Shown piece after piece: positions 29,339 through 38,212 of a stretch of DNA of 64,000 nt (position 1 is its first letter; each line of letters opens with the position of its first letter). Source of the DNA: Rhodococcus koreensis (GTDB lineage Bacteria; Actinomycetota; Actinomycetes; Mycobacteriales; Mycobacteriaceae); NCBI RefSeq assembly GCF_900105905.1, contig NZ_FNSV01000005.1, positions 7,777,501-7,841,500 on the forward strand, written 5' to 3'. The notes beneath the pieces are model-generated. The model made no database searches, was not told the origin of the DNA, and saw only the letters and a list, made by a program, of their open reading frames with translations. The translations under genes and the position numbers were made by a program.

Positions 29339-31387
29339 TCAGGGGCGTGAGTCGCGGATCCGTCCCAGCGCCTTGCGCACGACCTCCGGATCCGACGTCT
29401 CCCAGAACGGTGGCAGCGATGCCCGCAGATACCCGGCGTACCGGGCGGTGGCGAGCCGCGGATCGAGGACCGCCACCACACCCTTGTCGTCGACGCTGCG
29501 CAGCAGACGTCCCACACCCTGCGCGAGCAGCAGCGCCGCGTGATTGGCTGCGACGGAAAGGAACCCGTTGCCGCCGCGCGACTCGACCGCCTTCTGCCGG
29601 GCGACCAGCAACGGGTCGTCGGGGCGGGGGAACGGGATGCGGTCGAGGATCACCAGGCTCAGGGACGGACCCGGCACGTCGACACCCTGCCACAGCGACA
29701 ACGTGCCGAACAGCGACGTCGGCTCGTCGCCGGCGAACGCCCGGACGAGGGCGCCCGTCGAGTCGTCGCCCTGGCAGAGGATCGGGGTGTCGAGCCGGTC
29801 GCGCATCGCCTCCGACGCGGCCTTCGCGGCCCGCATCGACGAGAACAATCCCAGCGTCCGCCCGCCCGCCGCCTCGACGAGTTCGGCGATCTCGTCGAGA
29901 TACGTGGGGGACAGGCCGTCCCGCCCCGGCGGCGGCAGTTGCTTCGCGATGTAGATGATGCCGGCGCGGGCGTGGTCGAACGGCGACCCGACGTCGAGGG
30001 CGTTCCACTTGAGCGTGCCCGTGTCGGACGGCGCCTCGGACCCGGTGGCCATCGCCGGATCGATCACGACGGACGACTCCGCGGGAAGTCCCCAGTTGAC
30101 CGCGAGGCCGTCGAAGGACCCGCCGACGGTCAGCGTGGCGGACGTGAGGACCACGGTCGATTCCGCGAACAGCCGGGAACGTAGCAGCCCGCCGACCGAC
30201 AGCGGCGCCATCCGCACCACCCGGCGGATCGAACCGCGGTTGTCGTCGGCGGCCAGCCACACCACGTCGTGGCGCTTCGCCGGATCCGGCTCGTCGAACG
30301 CGCTGAGAACCCGGACGGCGCTGTCGTGAACCTCCTCGACCGACGCGAGCGCGGTGTTGCGGGCGGCGGCCGCCTCCGGGTCGCTCAACGCCATGCCCGG
30401 ACGGGACGGGCCGATGGCCGTGCGCAGCGCCCAGGCGGCGTCGCGGACAGCGGCGAGCGCGGGCGCCGCACCGGGCGGCAATGCCTCCCACCGCTCGGGC
30501 CGCAACTCCTCGAGCAGCGCCGCCCAGCCCTCGCCCGCCGCCTCGAGACGATCGGCGTCCTGCTCCTCGACGAGCTTCGCGCAGCGCCGCGCCGCGGCAC
30601 TGATCGTCGACGCCGCCAACTCCGCGGTGGCAACGTTGGTGACGCGGTCGACCAGTTCGTGTGCCTCGTCGATGACCACGACGTCGTGTTCGGGGAGGAT
30701 CGCGATTCCGGTGATGGCGTCGATGGCGAGCAGGGCGTGGTTGGTGACCACGACGTCGACCTGCGACGCCTCCGCGCGGGCCCGCTCCGCGAAGCAGTCC
30801 TCGCCGACCGGGCAGCGGGACTTGCCGAGGCACTCCCGGGCCGTGACGCTGACCTGGCGCCACGCCTTGTCGCTGACTCCGGGGGCCAGGTCGTCGCGGT
30901 CGCCGGTCTCGGTGTCCGAGGACCACTCGGTGAGGCGCTGGACCTCACGGCCGAGCCGGGACACCGCGAACGGGTCGAACAGCTCGTCGGCCGGTGGCTC
31001 CTCCGCAGTCCCGGTGTGGATCTTGTTCATGCACAGATAGTTGTTGCGGCCCTTGAGGATCGCGAAATGCGGCCTGCGGCCGAGTGAACCCTGCAGCGCG
31101 TCCGCGAGCCGCGGCATGTCGCGGTCGATCAGCTGACGCTGCAGCGCGATGGTGGCCGTCGAGACGATGACCGTCTTGCCGCTCTGCACGGCGTGCCGGA
31201 CGCTCGGCACGAGGTAGGCGAGCGACTTGCCGGTACCCGTACCGGCCTGGACGGCCAGATGCTCCCCGGTGTCGATCGAATGCGCGACGGCGGAAGCCAT
31301 GGTCAGCTGGTTGGACCGCTCGGCACCGCCCAGCGACCGCACCGCCGTGCGCAACAGCTCGGGGACGTTGGGGAGGTTTTCAGGCAC
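29339..31387 (-). CDS. dinG: DinG-type ATP-dependent DNA helicase
   Basis: 682 aa, GTG start. XPD-like superfamily 2 helicase. Walker A is AGTGTGKSLAY (about 43-53), motif II is VVIDEAHELVD, and the Fe-S cluster cysteines are seen in NYLCMNK and RECLGKSRCPVGEDCF. The C-terminal motor has GVGRLLRS and VLDPR. It probably unwinds damaged or RNA-containing DNA. Same neighbour position as M. tuberculosis Rv1329c. TAACCT six bases before the GTG overlaps the end of pncA, suggesting dinG has its own leaderless promoter. Confidence 0.94.
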   Translation of the reverse strand: MPENLPNVPELLRTAVRSLGGAERSNQLTMASAVAHSIDTGEHLAVQAGTGTGKSLAYLVPSVRHAVQSGKTVIVSTATIALQRQLIDRDMPRLADALQGSLGRRPHFAILKGRNNYLCMNKIHTGTAEEPPADELFDPFAVSRLGREVQRLTEWSSDTETGDRDDLAPGVSDKAWRQVSVTARECLGKSRCPVGEDCFAERARAEASQVDVVVTNHALLAIDAITGIAILPEHDVVVIDEAHELVDRVTNVATAELAASTISAAARRCAKLVEEQDADRLEAAGEGWAALLEELRPERWEALPPGAAPALAAVRDAAWALRTAIGPSRPGMALSDPEAAAARNTALASVEEVHDSAVRVLSAFDEPDPAKRHDVVWLAADDNRGSIRRVVRMAPLSVGGLLRSRLFAESTVVLTSATLTVGGSFDGLAVNWGLPAESSVVIDPAMATGSEAPSDTGTLKWNALDVGSPFDHARAGIIYIAKQLPPPGRDGLSPTYLDEIAELVEAAGGRTLGLFSSMRAAKAASEAMRDRLDTPILCQGDDSTGALVRAFAGDEPTSLFGTLSLWQGVDVPGPSLSLVILDRIPFPRPDDPLLVARQKAVESRGGNGFLSVAANHAALLLAQGVGRLLRSVDDKGVVAVLDPRLATARYAGYLRASLPPFWETSDPEVVRKALGRIRDSRP

Positions 31388-31393
31388 CCGAGC

Positions 31394-31399
31394 AGGTTA
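31394..31399 (-). promoter_or_regulatory. -10 element, leaderless dinG transcript
   Basis: TAACCT on the minus strand, then 6 bases, then GTG 31387. It overlaps the pncA stop codon. Confidence 0.45.
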
Positions 31400-32029
31400 C
31401 TCGGGACCTACGTCAGAAATCGTCACGCGGTCCGAGGGGACGTCCGCGTCGCGCCCCACGAGGCGCACCCCGGCGGCCCGCATCGCGGTGATCGCGGCCT
31501 CGACGGTCGCGGGCGCCACACCCGCGGTGAGGGGGAGCAGCACGCGCGTCGGGAAGCCGGCGGCCACGGCGTCGAGTGCCGTCGCGACCACGCAGTGATC
31601 GGTGGCGATCCCCACGATGTCGACCTCGGTGACCCCGGCCGCACGCAGCCATTTCTCCAGGGTCTGGCCGTCGGAGTTCGTGCCCTCGAAGCCCGAGTAC
31701 GCCGCCGAGAACTCACCCTTGGAGAACACCGACTCGATGCCGCTCCGATCGAGGTCCGGGTGGAACTCCGCGCCGTGGGTTCCCGATTTGCAGTGCACCG
31801 GCCAGGTGTCGACGTAGTCCGGTTCCTCGGAGAAGTGGTGGCCCGGGTCGATGTGGTGGTCGATGGTGGCCGCGATCGCGTCGTAGACGGCTCCGGTCAG
31901 GAAGCGGCTGATCGCCGCCGCGACCGCGGAACCGCCCTCGACGGCGAGGGAGCCGCCCTCGCAGAAGTCGTTCTGGACGTCGACCACGAGCAGCGCCCGC
32001 CGGGCGTCGGTGCTCTCGATGTCGCTCAT
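31397..32029 (-). CDS. pncA: Nicotinamidase
   Basis: 210 aa from ATG 32029, with AGGAGGG upstream. It converts nicotinamide to nicotinate for NAD salvage. The catalytic Asp is in VVDVQNDFCEGGS (Asp17), the metal-binding stretch in IDHHIDPGHHF, and the nucleophilic Cys in IATDHCVVATAL. Its start overlaps the pncB stop by four bases (ATGA). In M. tuberculosis pncA lies elsewhere (Rv2043c), so this placement is specific to the lineage. Confidence 0.95.
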   Translation of the reverse strand: MSDIESTDARRALLVVDVQNDFCEGGSLAVEGGSAVAAAISRFLTGAVYDAIAATIDHHIDPGHHFSEEPDYVDTWPVHCKSGTHGAEFHPDLDRSGIESVFSKGEFSAAYSGFEGTNSDGQTLEKWLRAAGVTEVDIVGIATDHCVVATALDAVAAGFPTRVLLPLTAGVAPATVEAAITAMRAAGVRLVGRDADVPSDRVTISDVGPE

Positions 32030-33348
32030 GGTGCCCTCCTGGATTCGGGTTCGGCGAAGCGCACGGGGATCGCGGGCTCGCCGTGGGAGAGCTTCAAACC
32101 CTCCCACGGGAGACTGACGAGGCCCGCCGCCAGGAGGGATCTGCTGTCCTCCAGAGTAGTCGCCTCGCAGGCGGTCTCACCGCCCCGCACCAGCGGGACC
32201 AGCAGTTCTGTCACCTCGAGGCCTGCCGCGCCGGGCGCGTCGGAGTGGGCCGGGTACACCACCTCCTCCACCAGGGTTCCGGTGTCGCGGGCGAACCGCA
32301 CCGCCTTCTTGACGCCGCCCCGCGACGCCTTGTTGCTGCTCCGCTTCTCGACGGGGATGCCGTCCACCTCGACGAGTTTGTAGACCATTCCCGCGGTCGG
32401 CGCACCCGACCCGACGACGACGGACGTGCCGACCCCGTAGACGTCGACCGGTTCGGCCCGCAACGCGGCTACGGCGTACTCGTCGAGGTCGCCGGACACG
32501 ACGATCTTCGTGCCGGTCGCCCCGAGGCCGTCGAGTTGCCCGCGCACCTGCCGGGCGAGAACACCCAGATCGCCGGAGTCGATCCGGACACCCCCGAGAC
32601 CGGGGCCCGCGACCTCGACGGCCGTCTCGACGCCCGCGGTGATGTCGTACGTGTCGACGAGGAGCGTGGTTCCGACTCCGAGTGCCGCGACCTGCGCGCG
32701 GAACGCCGCCGCCTCGTCCGGCCCGTCCGGGGTGGTGTGCAACAGGGTGAACGCGTGCGCACTGGTGCCCGCACCGGGAACGCCGTGCCTGCGGACCGCC
32801 TCCAGGTTCGACGTGGCCGTGAAACCCGCCAGGTACGCGGCGCGCGAGGCCGCGACCGCCGATTCCTCGTGGGTGCGCCGCGAACCCATCTCGATCATCG
32901 GGCGTCCGTCGGCGGCGCTGACCATCCGTGCGGCGGCGGACGCGATCGCGCTGTCGTGGTTGAGGATCGACAGGATCAGCGTCTCGAGCAGCACGCATTC
33001 GGCGAACGTTCCGCGGACGGACAGGATCGGGGAACCGGGAAAGTAGAAGTCGCCCTCGCGGTAGCCGTCGATGTCGCCGCCGAACCGATAGTCACGCAGC
33101 CATTCGACGGTTGCGTCGTCGAGGAAGCGGGAGACGATCTCGAGTTCCGGATCGCCGAAGCGGAAGTTCGACAGCGCCGCGACCAGGCGGGCGGTGCCGG
33201 CGACGATTCCGTAGCGGCGACCGTCCGGAAGGCGGCGGGCGAACACCTCGAAGCTGCAGTGACGGTGGGCGGAACCGTCGGCGAGGGCCGCCGACAGCAT
33301 CGTCAACTCGTACTGGTCGGTGAACAAGGCGGTGCTGTCTCTGGACAC
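32026..33348 (-). CDS. pncB: Nicotinate phosphoribosyltransferase
   Basis: 440 aa from GTG 33348 (SRDSTALFTDQYELTML). It makes nicotinate mononucleotide from nicotinate and PRPP, the step after PncA. Family signatures: FTDQYELTML at the N-terminus, EMGSRRTHEESAV near 180, the phosphorylatable-His region in NASTS-like form (SAHAF), and GVRIDSGDLG. An ATG at 33405 is in frame but shares the bases CATG with the opposite clpS start; TACAGT six bases before GTG 33348 favours the shorter form. Confidence 0.93.
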   Translation of the reverse strand: MSRDSTALFTDQYELTMLSAALADGSAHRHCSFEVFARRLPDGRRYGIVAGTARLVAALSNFRFGDPELEIVSRFLDDATVEWLRDYRFGGDIDGYREGDFYFPGSPILSVRGTFAECVLLETLILSILNHDSAIASAAARMVSAADGRPMIEMGSRRTHEESAVAASRAAYLAGFTATSNLEAVRRHGVPGAGTSAHAFTLLHTTPDGPDEAAAFRAQVAALGVGTTLLVDTYDITAGVETAVEVAGPGLGGVRIDSGDLGVLARQVRGQLDGLGATGTKIVVSGDLDEYAVAALRAEPVDVYGVGTSVVVGSGAPTAGMVYKLVEVDGIPVEKRSSNKASRGGVKKAVRFARDTGTLVEEVVYPAHSDAPGAAGLEVTELLVPLVRGGETACEATTLEDSRSLLAAGLVSLPWEGLKLSHGEPAIPVRFAEPESRRAP

Positions 33349-33354
33349 CCGGCC

Positions 33355-33360
33355 ACTGTA
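33355..33360 (-). promoter_or_regulatory. -10 element, leaderless pncB transcript
   Basis: TACAGT on the minus strand, then 6 bases, then GTG 33348. Confidence 0.5.
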
Positions 33361-33391
33361 AGCCGCGGTGTCGCCGGGCGGTGGAGCGTCG

Positions 33392-33397
33392 TACCCT
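33392..33397 (+). promoter_or_regulatory. -10 element, leaderless clpS transcript
   Basis: TACCCT, then 6 bases, then ATG 33404. With the pncB element it forms a compact divergent promoter of about 55 bases between the two start codons. Confidence 0.5.
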
Positions 33398-33403
33398 TGT
33401 GTC

Positions 33404-33742
33404 ATGGCTCATTGCTCGACGACAGCTCCATTCGTGGATGCCATGCCGGCATCGCCGCAGGTCACCCCTGCAGAGTCGGAGGTCGTCGAGGTCGATGAAG
33501 CCAATGATCGTCCCTGGGTCACCGTGGTGTGGGACGATCCGGTGAATTTGATGCACTACGTCACCTACATTTTCCAGAAGCTCTTCGGGTACAGCAAAGC
33601 GAAGGCGACGGAACTGATGATGCAGGTGCATTCCGAGGGGAAGGCCGTGGTGTCGAGCGGCTCCCGCGACAAGGTCGAAAACGATGTACGCAAGCTGCAC
33701 GCGGCGGGCCTGTGGGCCACGATGCAGCGGGACAGCAGCTAA
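33404..33742 (+). CDS. clpS: ClpS adaptor protein
   Basis: 112 aa. It delivers N-degron substrates to the ClpC/ClpP protease. Core signatures: WVTVVWDDPVNLMHYVTYIF, the helix FGYSKAKATELMMQVHSEGK and LHAAGLWATMQRD. The N-terminal 35 residues are unstructured. ATG 33443 would give a form closer in length to M. tuberculosis Rv1331, but the -10 hexamer supports 33404. First gene of the clpS-DUF2017-peptidase-mec-cysO-cysM-rhomboid run. Confidence 0.93.
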   Translation: MAHCSTTAPFVDAMPASPQVTPAESEVVEVDEANDRPWVTVVWDDPVNLMHYVTYIFQKLFGYSKAKATELMMQVHSEGKAVVSSGSRDKVENDVRKLHAAGLWATMQRDSS

Positions 33743-33778
33743 CTTTCCGTTCGGACAGTAAGGAACTCGGTACACGAC

Positions 33779-34366
33779 GTGCGGATGTGGAGCAGGAAGA
33801 ACTCGCTCGGGGGCATGAAGCTGCGCTCGGAGATGGACGCGCACGAGGCGACGGTGCTGCGATCGCTGGTCGCCTCCGTCCTCGGCCTCCTCGAGGAGCG
33901 GGCGGCGTCGGCCCCGGCCGACGAACTCGCCGCGCTCACCGGGATGCGGACGGGCAACACGACGGCACCCGACGAGGAGGTCCTCGCCCGGCTGCTGCCC
34001 GACTTCCACCGCCCCGACGTGGACGCGCCGGACGACGACGAGATCCGCGCCGAGTCGAAGGCGGACGTCAACGGTGCGCTGCGCGGACTCCACGAACCGG
34101 AGATCATCGACGCCAAGCTGGCCGCGGGCTCGGTCATCCTGCACACCGTCCCGGAGAACGGCGGCAAGGTTCTGCTCACGCCAGAGCAGGCCGACGCCTG
34201 GCTCAGCGGTCTCAACGACGTCCGGCTGGCGCTGGGGACCAACCTCGGCATCGACGCCGACACGCCCGACGAACTCGATCCGGGTGATCCTCGCGCCCCG
34301 CACCTCGACATCTACCACTGGCTGACCTGGATGCAGGACTCGCTCGTTCAGGCACTGGCACCGTGA
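33779..34366 (+). CDS. DUF2017 protein
   Basis: 195 aa, GTG start. Homologue by order of M. tuberculosis Rv1332. Mostly helical and acidic, with LRSEMDAHEATVLRSLVAS near the N-terminus and a C-terminal IYHWLTWMQDSLVQAL helix. Constant genomic link with clpS and the following peptidase suggests a part in protein turnover, but no activity is known. Its stop overlaps the next start by four bases (GTGA). Confidence 0.88.
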   Translation: MRMWSRKNSLGGMKLRSEMDAHEATVLRSLVASVLGLLEERAASAPADELAALTGMRTGNTTAPDEEVLARLLPDFHRPDVDAPDDDEIRAESKADVNGALRGLHEPEIIDAKLAAGSVILHTVPENGGKVLLTPEQADAWLSGLNDVRLALGTNLGIDADTPDELDPGDPRAPHLDIYHWLTWMQDSLVQALAP

Positions 34367-35433
34367 CGGGCACGACGCCGGGCCGCACCGATTCGCTCGT
34401 CGATGTGGTCGGCCTGAGCGTCGGGCACCACCACCAACTCGATCCGGACGCCGCACTCGGCAGCGGTGCCGCCACCGGGTGCACGGTCGTCCTCGCCCCG
34501 CACGGCGCGACCGGAGCGGTCGACGTCCGCGGCGGCGGGCCGGGCACCCGGGAAACCGACCTTCTCGATCCCAGCCACAGCGTCCGGAAGGTGCACGCGA
34601 TCGTCCTCACCGGCGGCAGCGCGTACGGGCTCGCCGCCGCGGACGGCGTCATGCGTTGGCTGGAGGAGCGCGGGCACGGGATCGCCATGGGGGAGCCCGA
34701 TCAGGTGGTCCCGATCGTCCCCGCCGCCGTCATCTTCGATCTGCCGGTCGGCGACTGGCGCACCCGTCCCACCGCCGAATTCGGGTACCGGGCAGCGGAT
34801 TCTGCGTCGCACACCGTGCTCTCCGGTTCGGTGGGTGCCGGGGTCGGGGCGCGTGCGGGCGCGATCAAGGGCGGGGTCGGAACGGCGAGCGTCGTCATCA
34901 CGGACGGTCCGGCGAAGGGCATCACCGTGTCCGCGCTGATGGTGGCCAATCCCGTCGGTACCGTGTTCGATCCGGCGACGGGGCTGCCGTGGGGTGTCGC
35001 CACCGTGGGCGCAGCCGCGTTCGGGCTCCGGGCGCCGGTCGCGGCCGAGGTGTCGGCGGCACGCGAACTGATGGCCAAGGCCACCGTTCTCAACACGACC
35101 ATCGGGGTCGTCGCGACCGACGCCGCCCTGGGTAAGGCGGCGCTGCGCCGCGTCGCCGTGGCCGGACACGACGGGCTCGCCCGCGCGATCCGGCCTGCGC
35201 ATTCGCCGCTCGACGGCGACACGATCTTCGCGCTCGCCACCGGCATCCACCCGGTGCACCACCCGGCCGGGGTGCCCGACGCGTTCCCGCCCGATCTGCC
35301 CGTCGTCGACGCCGTCTGCACGGCTGCCGCCGAAGTGGTCGAGAAGGCCGTCGTCGATGCCGTCCTCAGCGCCACCCCCGTCGCGGGAATTCCCACGTAC
35401 CGCGAACTGTTCCCCTCGGCACTGCGTTCCTGA
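34363..35433 (+). CDS. P1 family (DmpA/NylC-like) N-terminal nucleophile peptidase
   Basis: 356 aa, GTG start. The family self-cleaves to expose a Ser or Thr nucleophile; here the cut would lie at Asn244-Thr245 in VLNTTIGVVATDA, as in nylon hydrolase NylC. GGSAYGLAAADGVM (about 85) and the Gly-rich VGAGVGARAGAIKGGVG (about 157-173) are also typical. Homologue of M. tuberculosis Rv1333. The natural substrate is unknown; amino-terminal or beta-peptide amides are plausible. Confidence 0.9.
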   Translation: MTGTTPGRTDSLVDVVGLSVGHHHQLDPDAALGSGAATGCTVVLAPHGATGAVDVRGGGPGTRETDLLDPSHSVRKVHAIVLTGGSAYGLAAADGVMRWLEERGHGIAMGEPDQVVPIVPAAVIFDLPVGDWRTRPTAEFGYRAADSASHTVLSGSVGAGVGARAGAIKGGVGTASVVITDGPAKGITVSALMVANPVGTVFDPATGLPWGVATVGAAAFGLRAPVAAEVSAARELMAKATVLNTTIGVVATDAALGKAALRRVAVAGHDGLARAIRPAHSPLDGDTIFALATGIHPVHHPAGVPDAFPPDLPVVDAVCTAAAEVVEKAVVDAVLSATPVAGIPTYRELFPSALRS

Positions 35434-35503
35434 CGCGGTCCCGGCCGATCGGTGGCCGAGTCGCCGGTCCGCACCTAGGATGGCGCTCACGGAGGTGGTT
35501 GAC

Positions 35504-35956
35504 GTGCTGGTGATTCGATCGGACTTCGTCGAGGCGATGGTCGCGCACGCGCGCGCCGACCACCCGGACGAAGCGTGCGGGGTCATCGCCGGGCCGGAGG
35601 GCTCCGACCGCCCCGAACGGCACATCCCGATGATCAACGCCGAACGGTCGCCGACGTTCTACCGATTCGACTCCGGTGAGCAACTGAAGGTGTGGCGGGC
35701 GATGGACGACGCCGACGAGGTGCCCGTCGTGATCTACCACTCGCACACCGCCACCGAGGCGTACCCCAGCCGGACCGACATCTCCTTCGCATCCGAACCG
35801 GACGCCCACTACGTGCTGATCTCCACCCGCGACCCCGACGCCCACGAACTGCGCAGCTACCGCATCGTCGACGGCGTCGTCACCGAGGAACCCGTCGACG
35901 TGGTGCAGAGCTACAAGTTCGCCCACACATCGGTCGCGGACGTCCCCGACAAGTGA
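35504..35956 (+). CDS. mec: JAMM-domain CysO-cysteine hydrolase Mec
   Basis: 150 aa. It releases cysteine from CysO-cysteine adducts, the last step of the CysO pathway. JAMM zinc motif is H-x-H-x(10)-D in IYHSHTATEAYPSRTDIS (about 83-96), with the upstream Glu in DEACGVIAG. GTG 35504 is chosen because GGAGG lies 8 bases upstream and a TAGGAT -10 hexamer at 35476-35481 would start a short leader; ATG 35480 is in frame but overlaps that hexamer. Matches Rv1334 closely. Confidence 0.92.
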   Translation: MLVIRSDFVEAMVAHARADHPDEACGVIAGPEGSDRPERHIPMINAERSPTFYRFDSGEQLKVWRAMDDADEVPVVIYHSHTATEAYPSRTDISFASEPDAHYVLISTRDPDAHELRSYRIVDGVVTEEPVDVVQSYKFAHTSVADVPDK

Positions 35957-36017
35957 CGACTCCGTCCCTCGCGACGGTCCCGCGGCAGAAAGACACCCAC
36001 ATCCCGAGGAGCCGACC

Positions 36018-36290
36018 ATGGCTGTCACAGTTTCGATCCCCACCATCCTGCGTTCCCACACCGGCGGCGAAAAGCGGGTGGAGGCAACAGGTCCCACACT
36101 TTCCGCCGTCATCGACGACCTCGACGGCAACTACGGTGGCATCAAGGACCGCCTGATCGACGGCGGCCGACTGCACCGGTTCGTCAACGTGTACGTCAAC
36201 GACGAGGACGTCCGATTCTCGGGCGGACTCGACACCGAGGTGGCCGACGGGGATTCCGTGACCATCCTGCCCGCCGTCGCCGGAGGCTGA
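36018..36290 (+). CDS. cysO: Sulfur carrier protein CysO
   Basis: 90 aa ubiquitin-fold protein ending in AVAGG; the C-terminal Gly is converted to a thiocarboxylate that donates sulfur to CysM. GAGGAG precedes the ATG. It lies 61 bases after mec and 8 bases before cysM, the arrangement of Rv1334-Rv1336. A degenerate copy of its start lies at 38213. Confidence 0.94.
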   Translation: MAVTVSIPTILRSHTGGEKRVEATGPTLSAVIDDLDGNYGGIKDRLIDGGRLHRFVNVYVNDEDVRFSGGLDTEVADGDSVTILPAVAGG

Positions 36291-36298
36291 GCGCGGCC

Positions 36299-37261
36299 GT
36301 GGCGCGGTTCGATTCGCTCATCGACACCCTCGGCAACACGCCCCTCGTCGGGCTGCCGCGCCTGTCACCGAGCTGGAACGGCACCTCACCGGTCCGCCTG
36401 TGGGCGAAACTCGAGGACCGCAATCCGACCGGTTCGGTGAAGGACCGGCCGGCCCTCCGCATGATCGAACAGGCCGAGAACGACGGCACCCTGACACCCG
36501 GCGCCACGATCCTCGAACCGACCAGCGGAAACACTGGAATCTCCCTGGCTATGGCCGCGAAACTCAAGGGCTACCACCTCATCTGCGTGATGCCCGAGAA
36601 CACGTCCGTCGAACGCAGGCAACTGCTCACGATGTTCGGCGCCGAGATCATCGACTCACCGGCGCGCGGCGGCTCGAATCAGGCTGTGGCCGTGGCCAAG
36701 GAACTGTCCGCGGAACATCCCGACTGGGTGATGCTGTACCAGTACGGCAATCCCGCGAACGCGCTCGCGCACTACGAGACGACGGGGCCGGAGATCCTAC
36801 GGGACCTGCCCGAGATCACCCACTTCGTGGCCGGCCTCGGCACCACCGGAACCCTGATGGGCGTCGGTCGCTATCTCCGCGAACACGTCGACGGCATCGA
36901 GATCGTCGCGGCGGAACCCCGCTACGGGGAACTCGTGTACGGCCTCCGCAACATCGACGAGGGCTTCGTTCCCGAACTGTACGACGAATCCGTCCTCACC
37001 TCGCGGTTCTCCGTCGGTCCCGCCGACGCAGTCCGCCGCACCCGGCAACTGATCGACAACGAAGGCATCTTCGCCGGCATCTCCACCGGCGCGATCCTCC
37101 ACGCCGCGCTGGGGGTCGCGCGCAAAGCGGTCAAGGCCGAGCGCGCCGCCGACATCGCGTTCATCGTCGCCGACGGCGGATGGAAATATCTGTCGACCGG
37201 CGCATACGGCGGTACGGTCGAAGAAGCGGAAGAAGCACTGGAAGGGCAGTTGTGGGCATGA
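36299..37261 (+). CDS. cysM: O-phosphoserine sulfhydrylase CysM (copy 1)
   Basis: 320 aa, GTG start. PLP enzyme making CysO-bound cysteine from O-phosphoserine and CysO thiocarboxylate. PLP Lys48 is in NPTGSVKDRPALR, the substrate loop is PTSGNTGIS, and the cofactor nitrogen contact is in GISTGAILH. Arg217 in YGLRNIDEGF corresponds to the residue that selects O-phosphoserine in M. tuberculosis CysM. The C-terminus ends EGQLWA, the tail that folds into the active site in the characterised enzyme. Confidence 0.95.
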   Translation: MARFDSLIDTLGNTPLVGLPRLSPSWNGTSPVRLWAKLEDRNPTGSVKDRPALRMIEQAENDGTLTPGATILEPTSGNTGISLAMAAKLKGYHLICVMPENTSVERRQLLTMFGAEIIDSPARGGSNQAVAVAKELSAEHPDWVMLYQYGNPANALAHYETTGPEILRDLPEITHFVAGLGTTGTLMGVGRYLREHVDGIEIVAAEPRYGELVYGLRNIDEGFVPELYDESVLTSRFSVGPADAVRRTRQLIDNEGIFAGISTGAILHAALGVARKAVKAERAADIAFIVADGGWKYLSTGAYGGTVEEAEEALEGQLWA

Positions 37262-37280
37262 CGACAAGGGTGTGCGGATC

Positions 37281-37955
37281 ATGACTTCGCCGTTCGACTC
37301 CTCGCGATTCGGCTCGCCGGCGCCGAGGGGTGGCGCGTCGCCGGCGCCCGCGCGCAAGTCGAAGCCGCTGTGGTTGCAGTCCGCGATCGTCGTCGGCGCG
37401 TTCACGATGTTGCTGTACGTCATCGAGATCGCCGACGTGGCGTCCGACGAGCGACTCGAAGACAACGGCGTACAGCCGCGCACGATCGACGGACTGTGGG
37501 GAATTCTGTTCGCCCCGGTCCTCCACGACGACTGGGCGCATCTGTTCGCGAACACCGTCCCACTGCTGGTCCTCGGGTTCCTCGTGCTGCTGTCGGGCAT
37601 CGCCCGCGGCCTCGCCGCCACCGGGATCGTCTGGGTGGTCGGAGGTCTGGGCACCTGGTTGACCGGCGGATCCTATTCCAACCACATCGGCGCCTCCGTC
37701 CTGATCTTCGGCTGGCTGGCCTACCTGCTGGTCCGGGGAGTCTTCGCCCGCAACCTCGGCCAGATCCTCGTCGGCGTGGTGGTGTTCGTCGTGTACGGCA
37801 GTCTGCTGTGGGGTGTGCTGCCGAGCGCGCCCGGTGTGTCCTGGCAGGGGCATCTGTTCGGCGCCGTCGGCGGTGTCCTCGCCGCGTGGCTGCTCTCCGC
37901 CGACGCCAGGAAGGAGCGGGCCCGGAAAGCGGTAGGGCCGCAATCGTTCGGATGA
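37281..37955 (+). CDS. Rhomboid family intramembrane serine protease
   Basis: 224 aa from ATG 37281. Six or so hydrophobic helices. The catalytic Ser is in NHIGASVLIFGW (GxS, about 137) and the His in WQGHLFGAVGGVL (about 197); DDWAHLFANTVPLLVLG supplies the conserved loop and helix. Homologue of Rv1337. Substrate unknown. Confidence 0.9.
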   Translation: MTSPFDSSRFGSPAPRGGASPAPARKSKPLWLQSAIVVGAFTMLLYVIEIADVASDERLEDNGVQPRTIDGLWGILFAPVLHDDWAHLFANTVPLLVLGFLVLLSGIARGLAATGIVWVVGGLGTWLTGGSYSNHIGASVLIFGWLAYLLVRGVFARNLGQILVGVVVFVVYGSLLWGVLPSAPGVSWQGHLFGAVGGVLAAWLLSADARKERARKAVGPQSFG

Positions 37956-38212
37956 GGCCCGCCGCGGCGAACAGGTGGTCTACCGGCGTGTACGCCGCTT
38001 CCGGCGGCTGAGCGTATGCCCTGCTGGTACGCTCCTCGCGAGATCCGGGCACACCACCACTGCGTAGTTCAGGCCATCGACAGTGTCGTCACGGAGGGTC
38101 GGTCGAGGGGGTCGAGCTCGCGGATTCGCGCACATGCCGTGTCGCCGATGTCCGGGCGTCCCCAGCGGCGGACCTCCGTCGCCGCACCCCACAGCACCCT
38201 CAGGAGTTGATC
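37956..38212. other. Gene-free stretch upstream of the cysO relic
   Basis: No convincing gene. It holds a hairpin GAGCGTA...TACGCTC (38010-38034, 11-base loop) and GTGTCGTCACGGAGGGTCGG near 38083, which resembles GTGTAGTCACGGAAGGCTGA at 38268, one copy on each side of the relic start. In M. tuberculosis this position is held by murI; I see no trace of MurI sequence. Confidence 0.5.

Noticed and set aside
29202..30926. A 574-codon minus-strand frame overlapping dinG
   Set aside because: Arg/Gly-rich shadow of dinG in another frame of the same strand.
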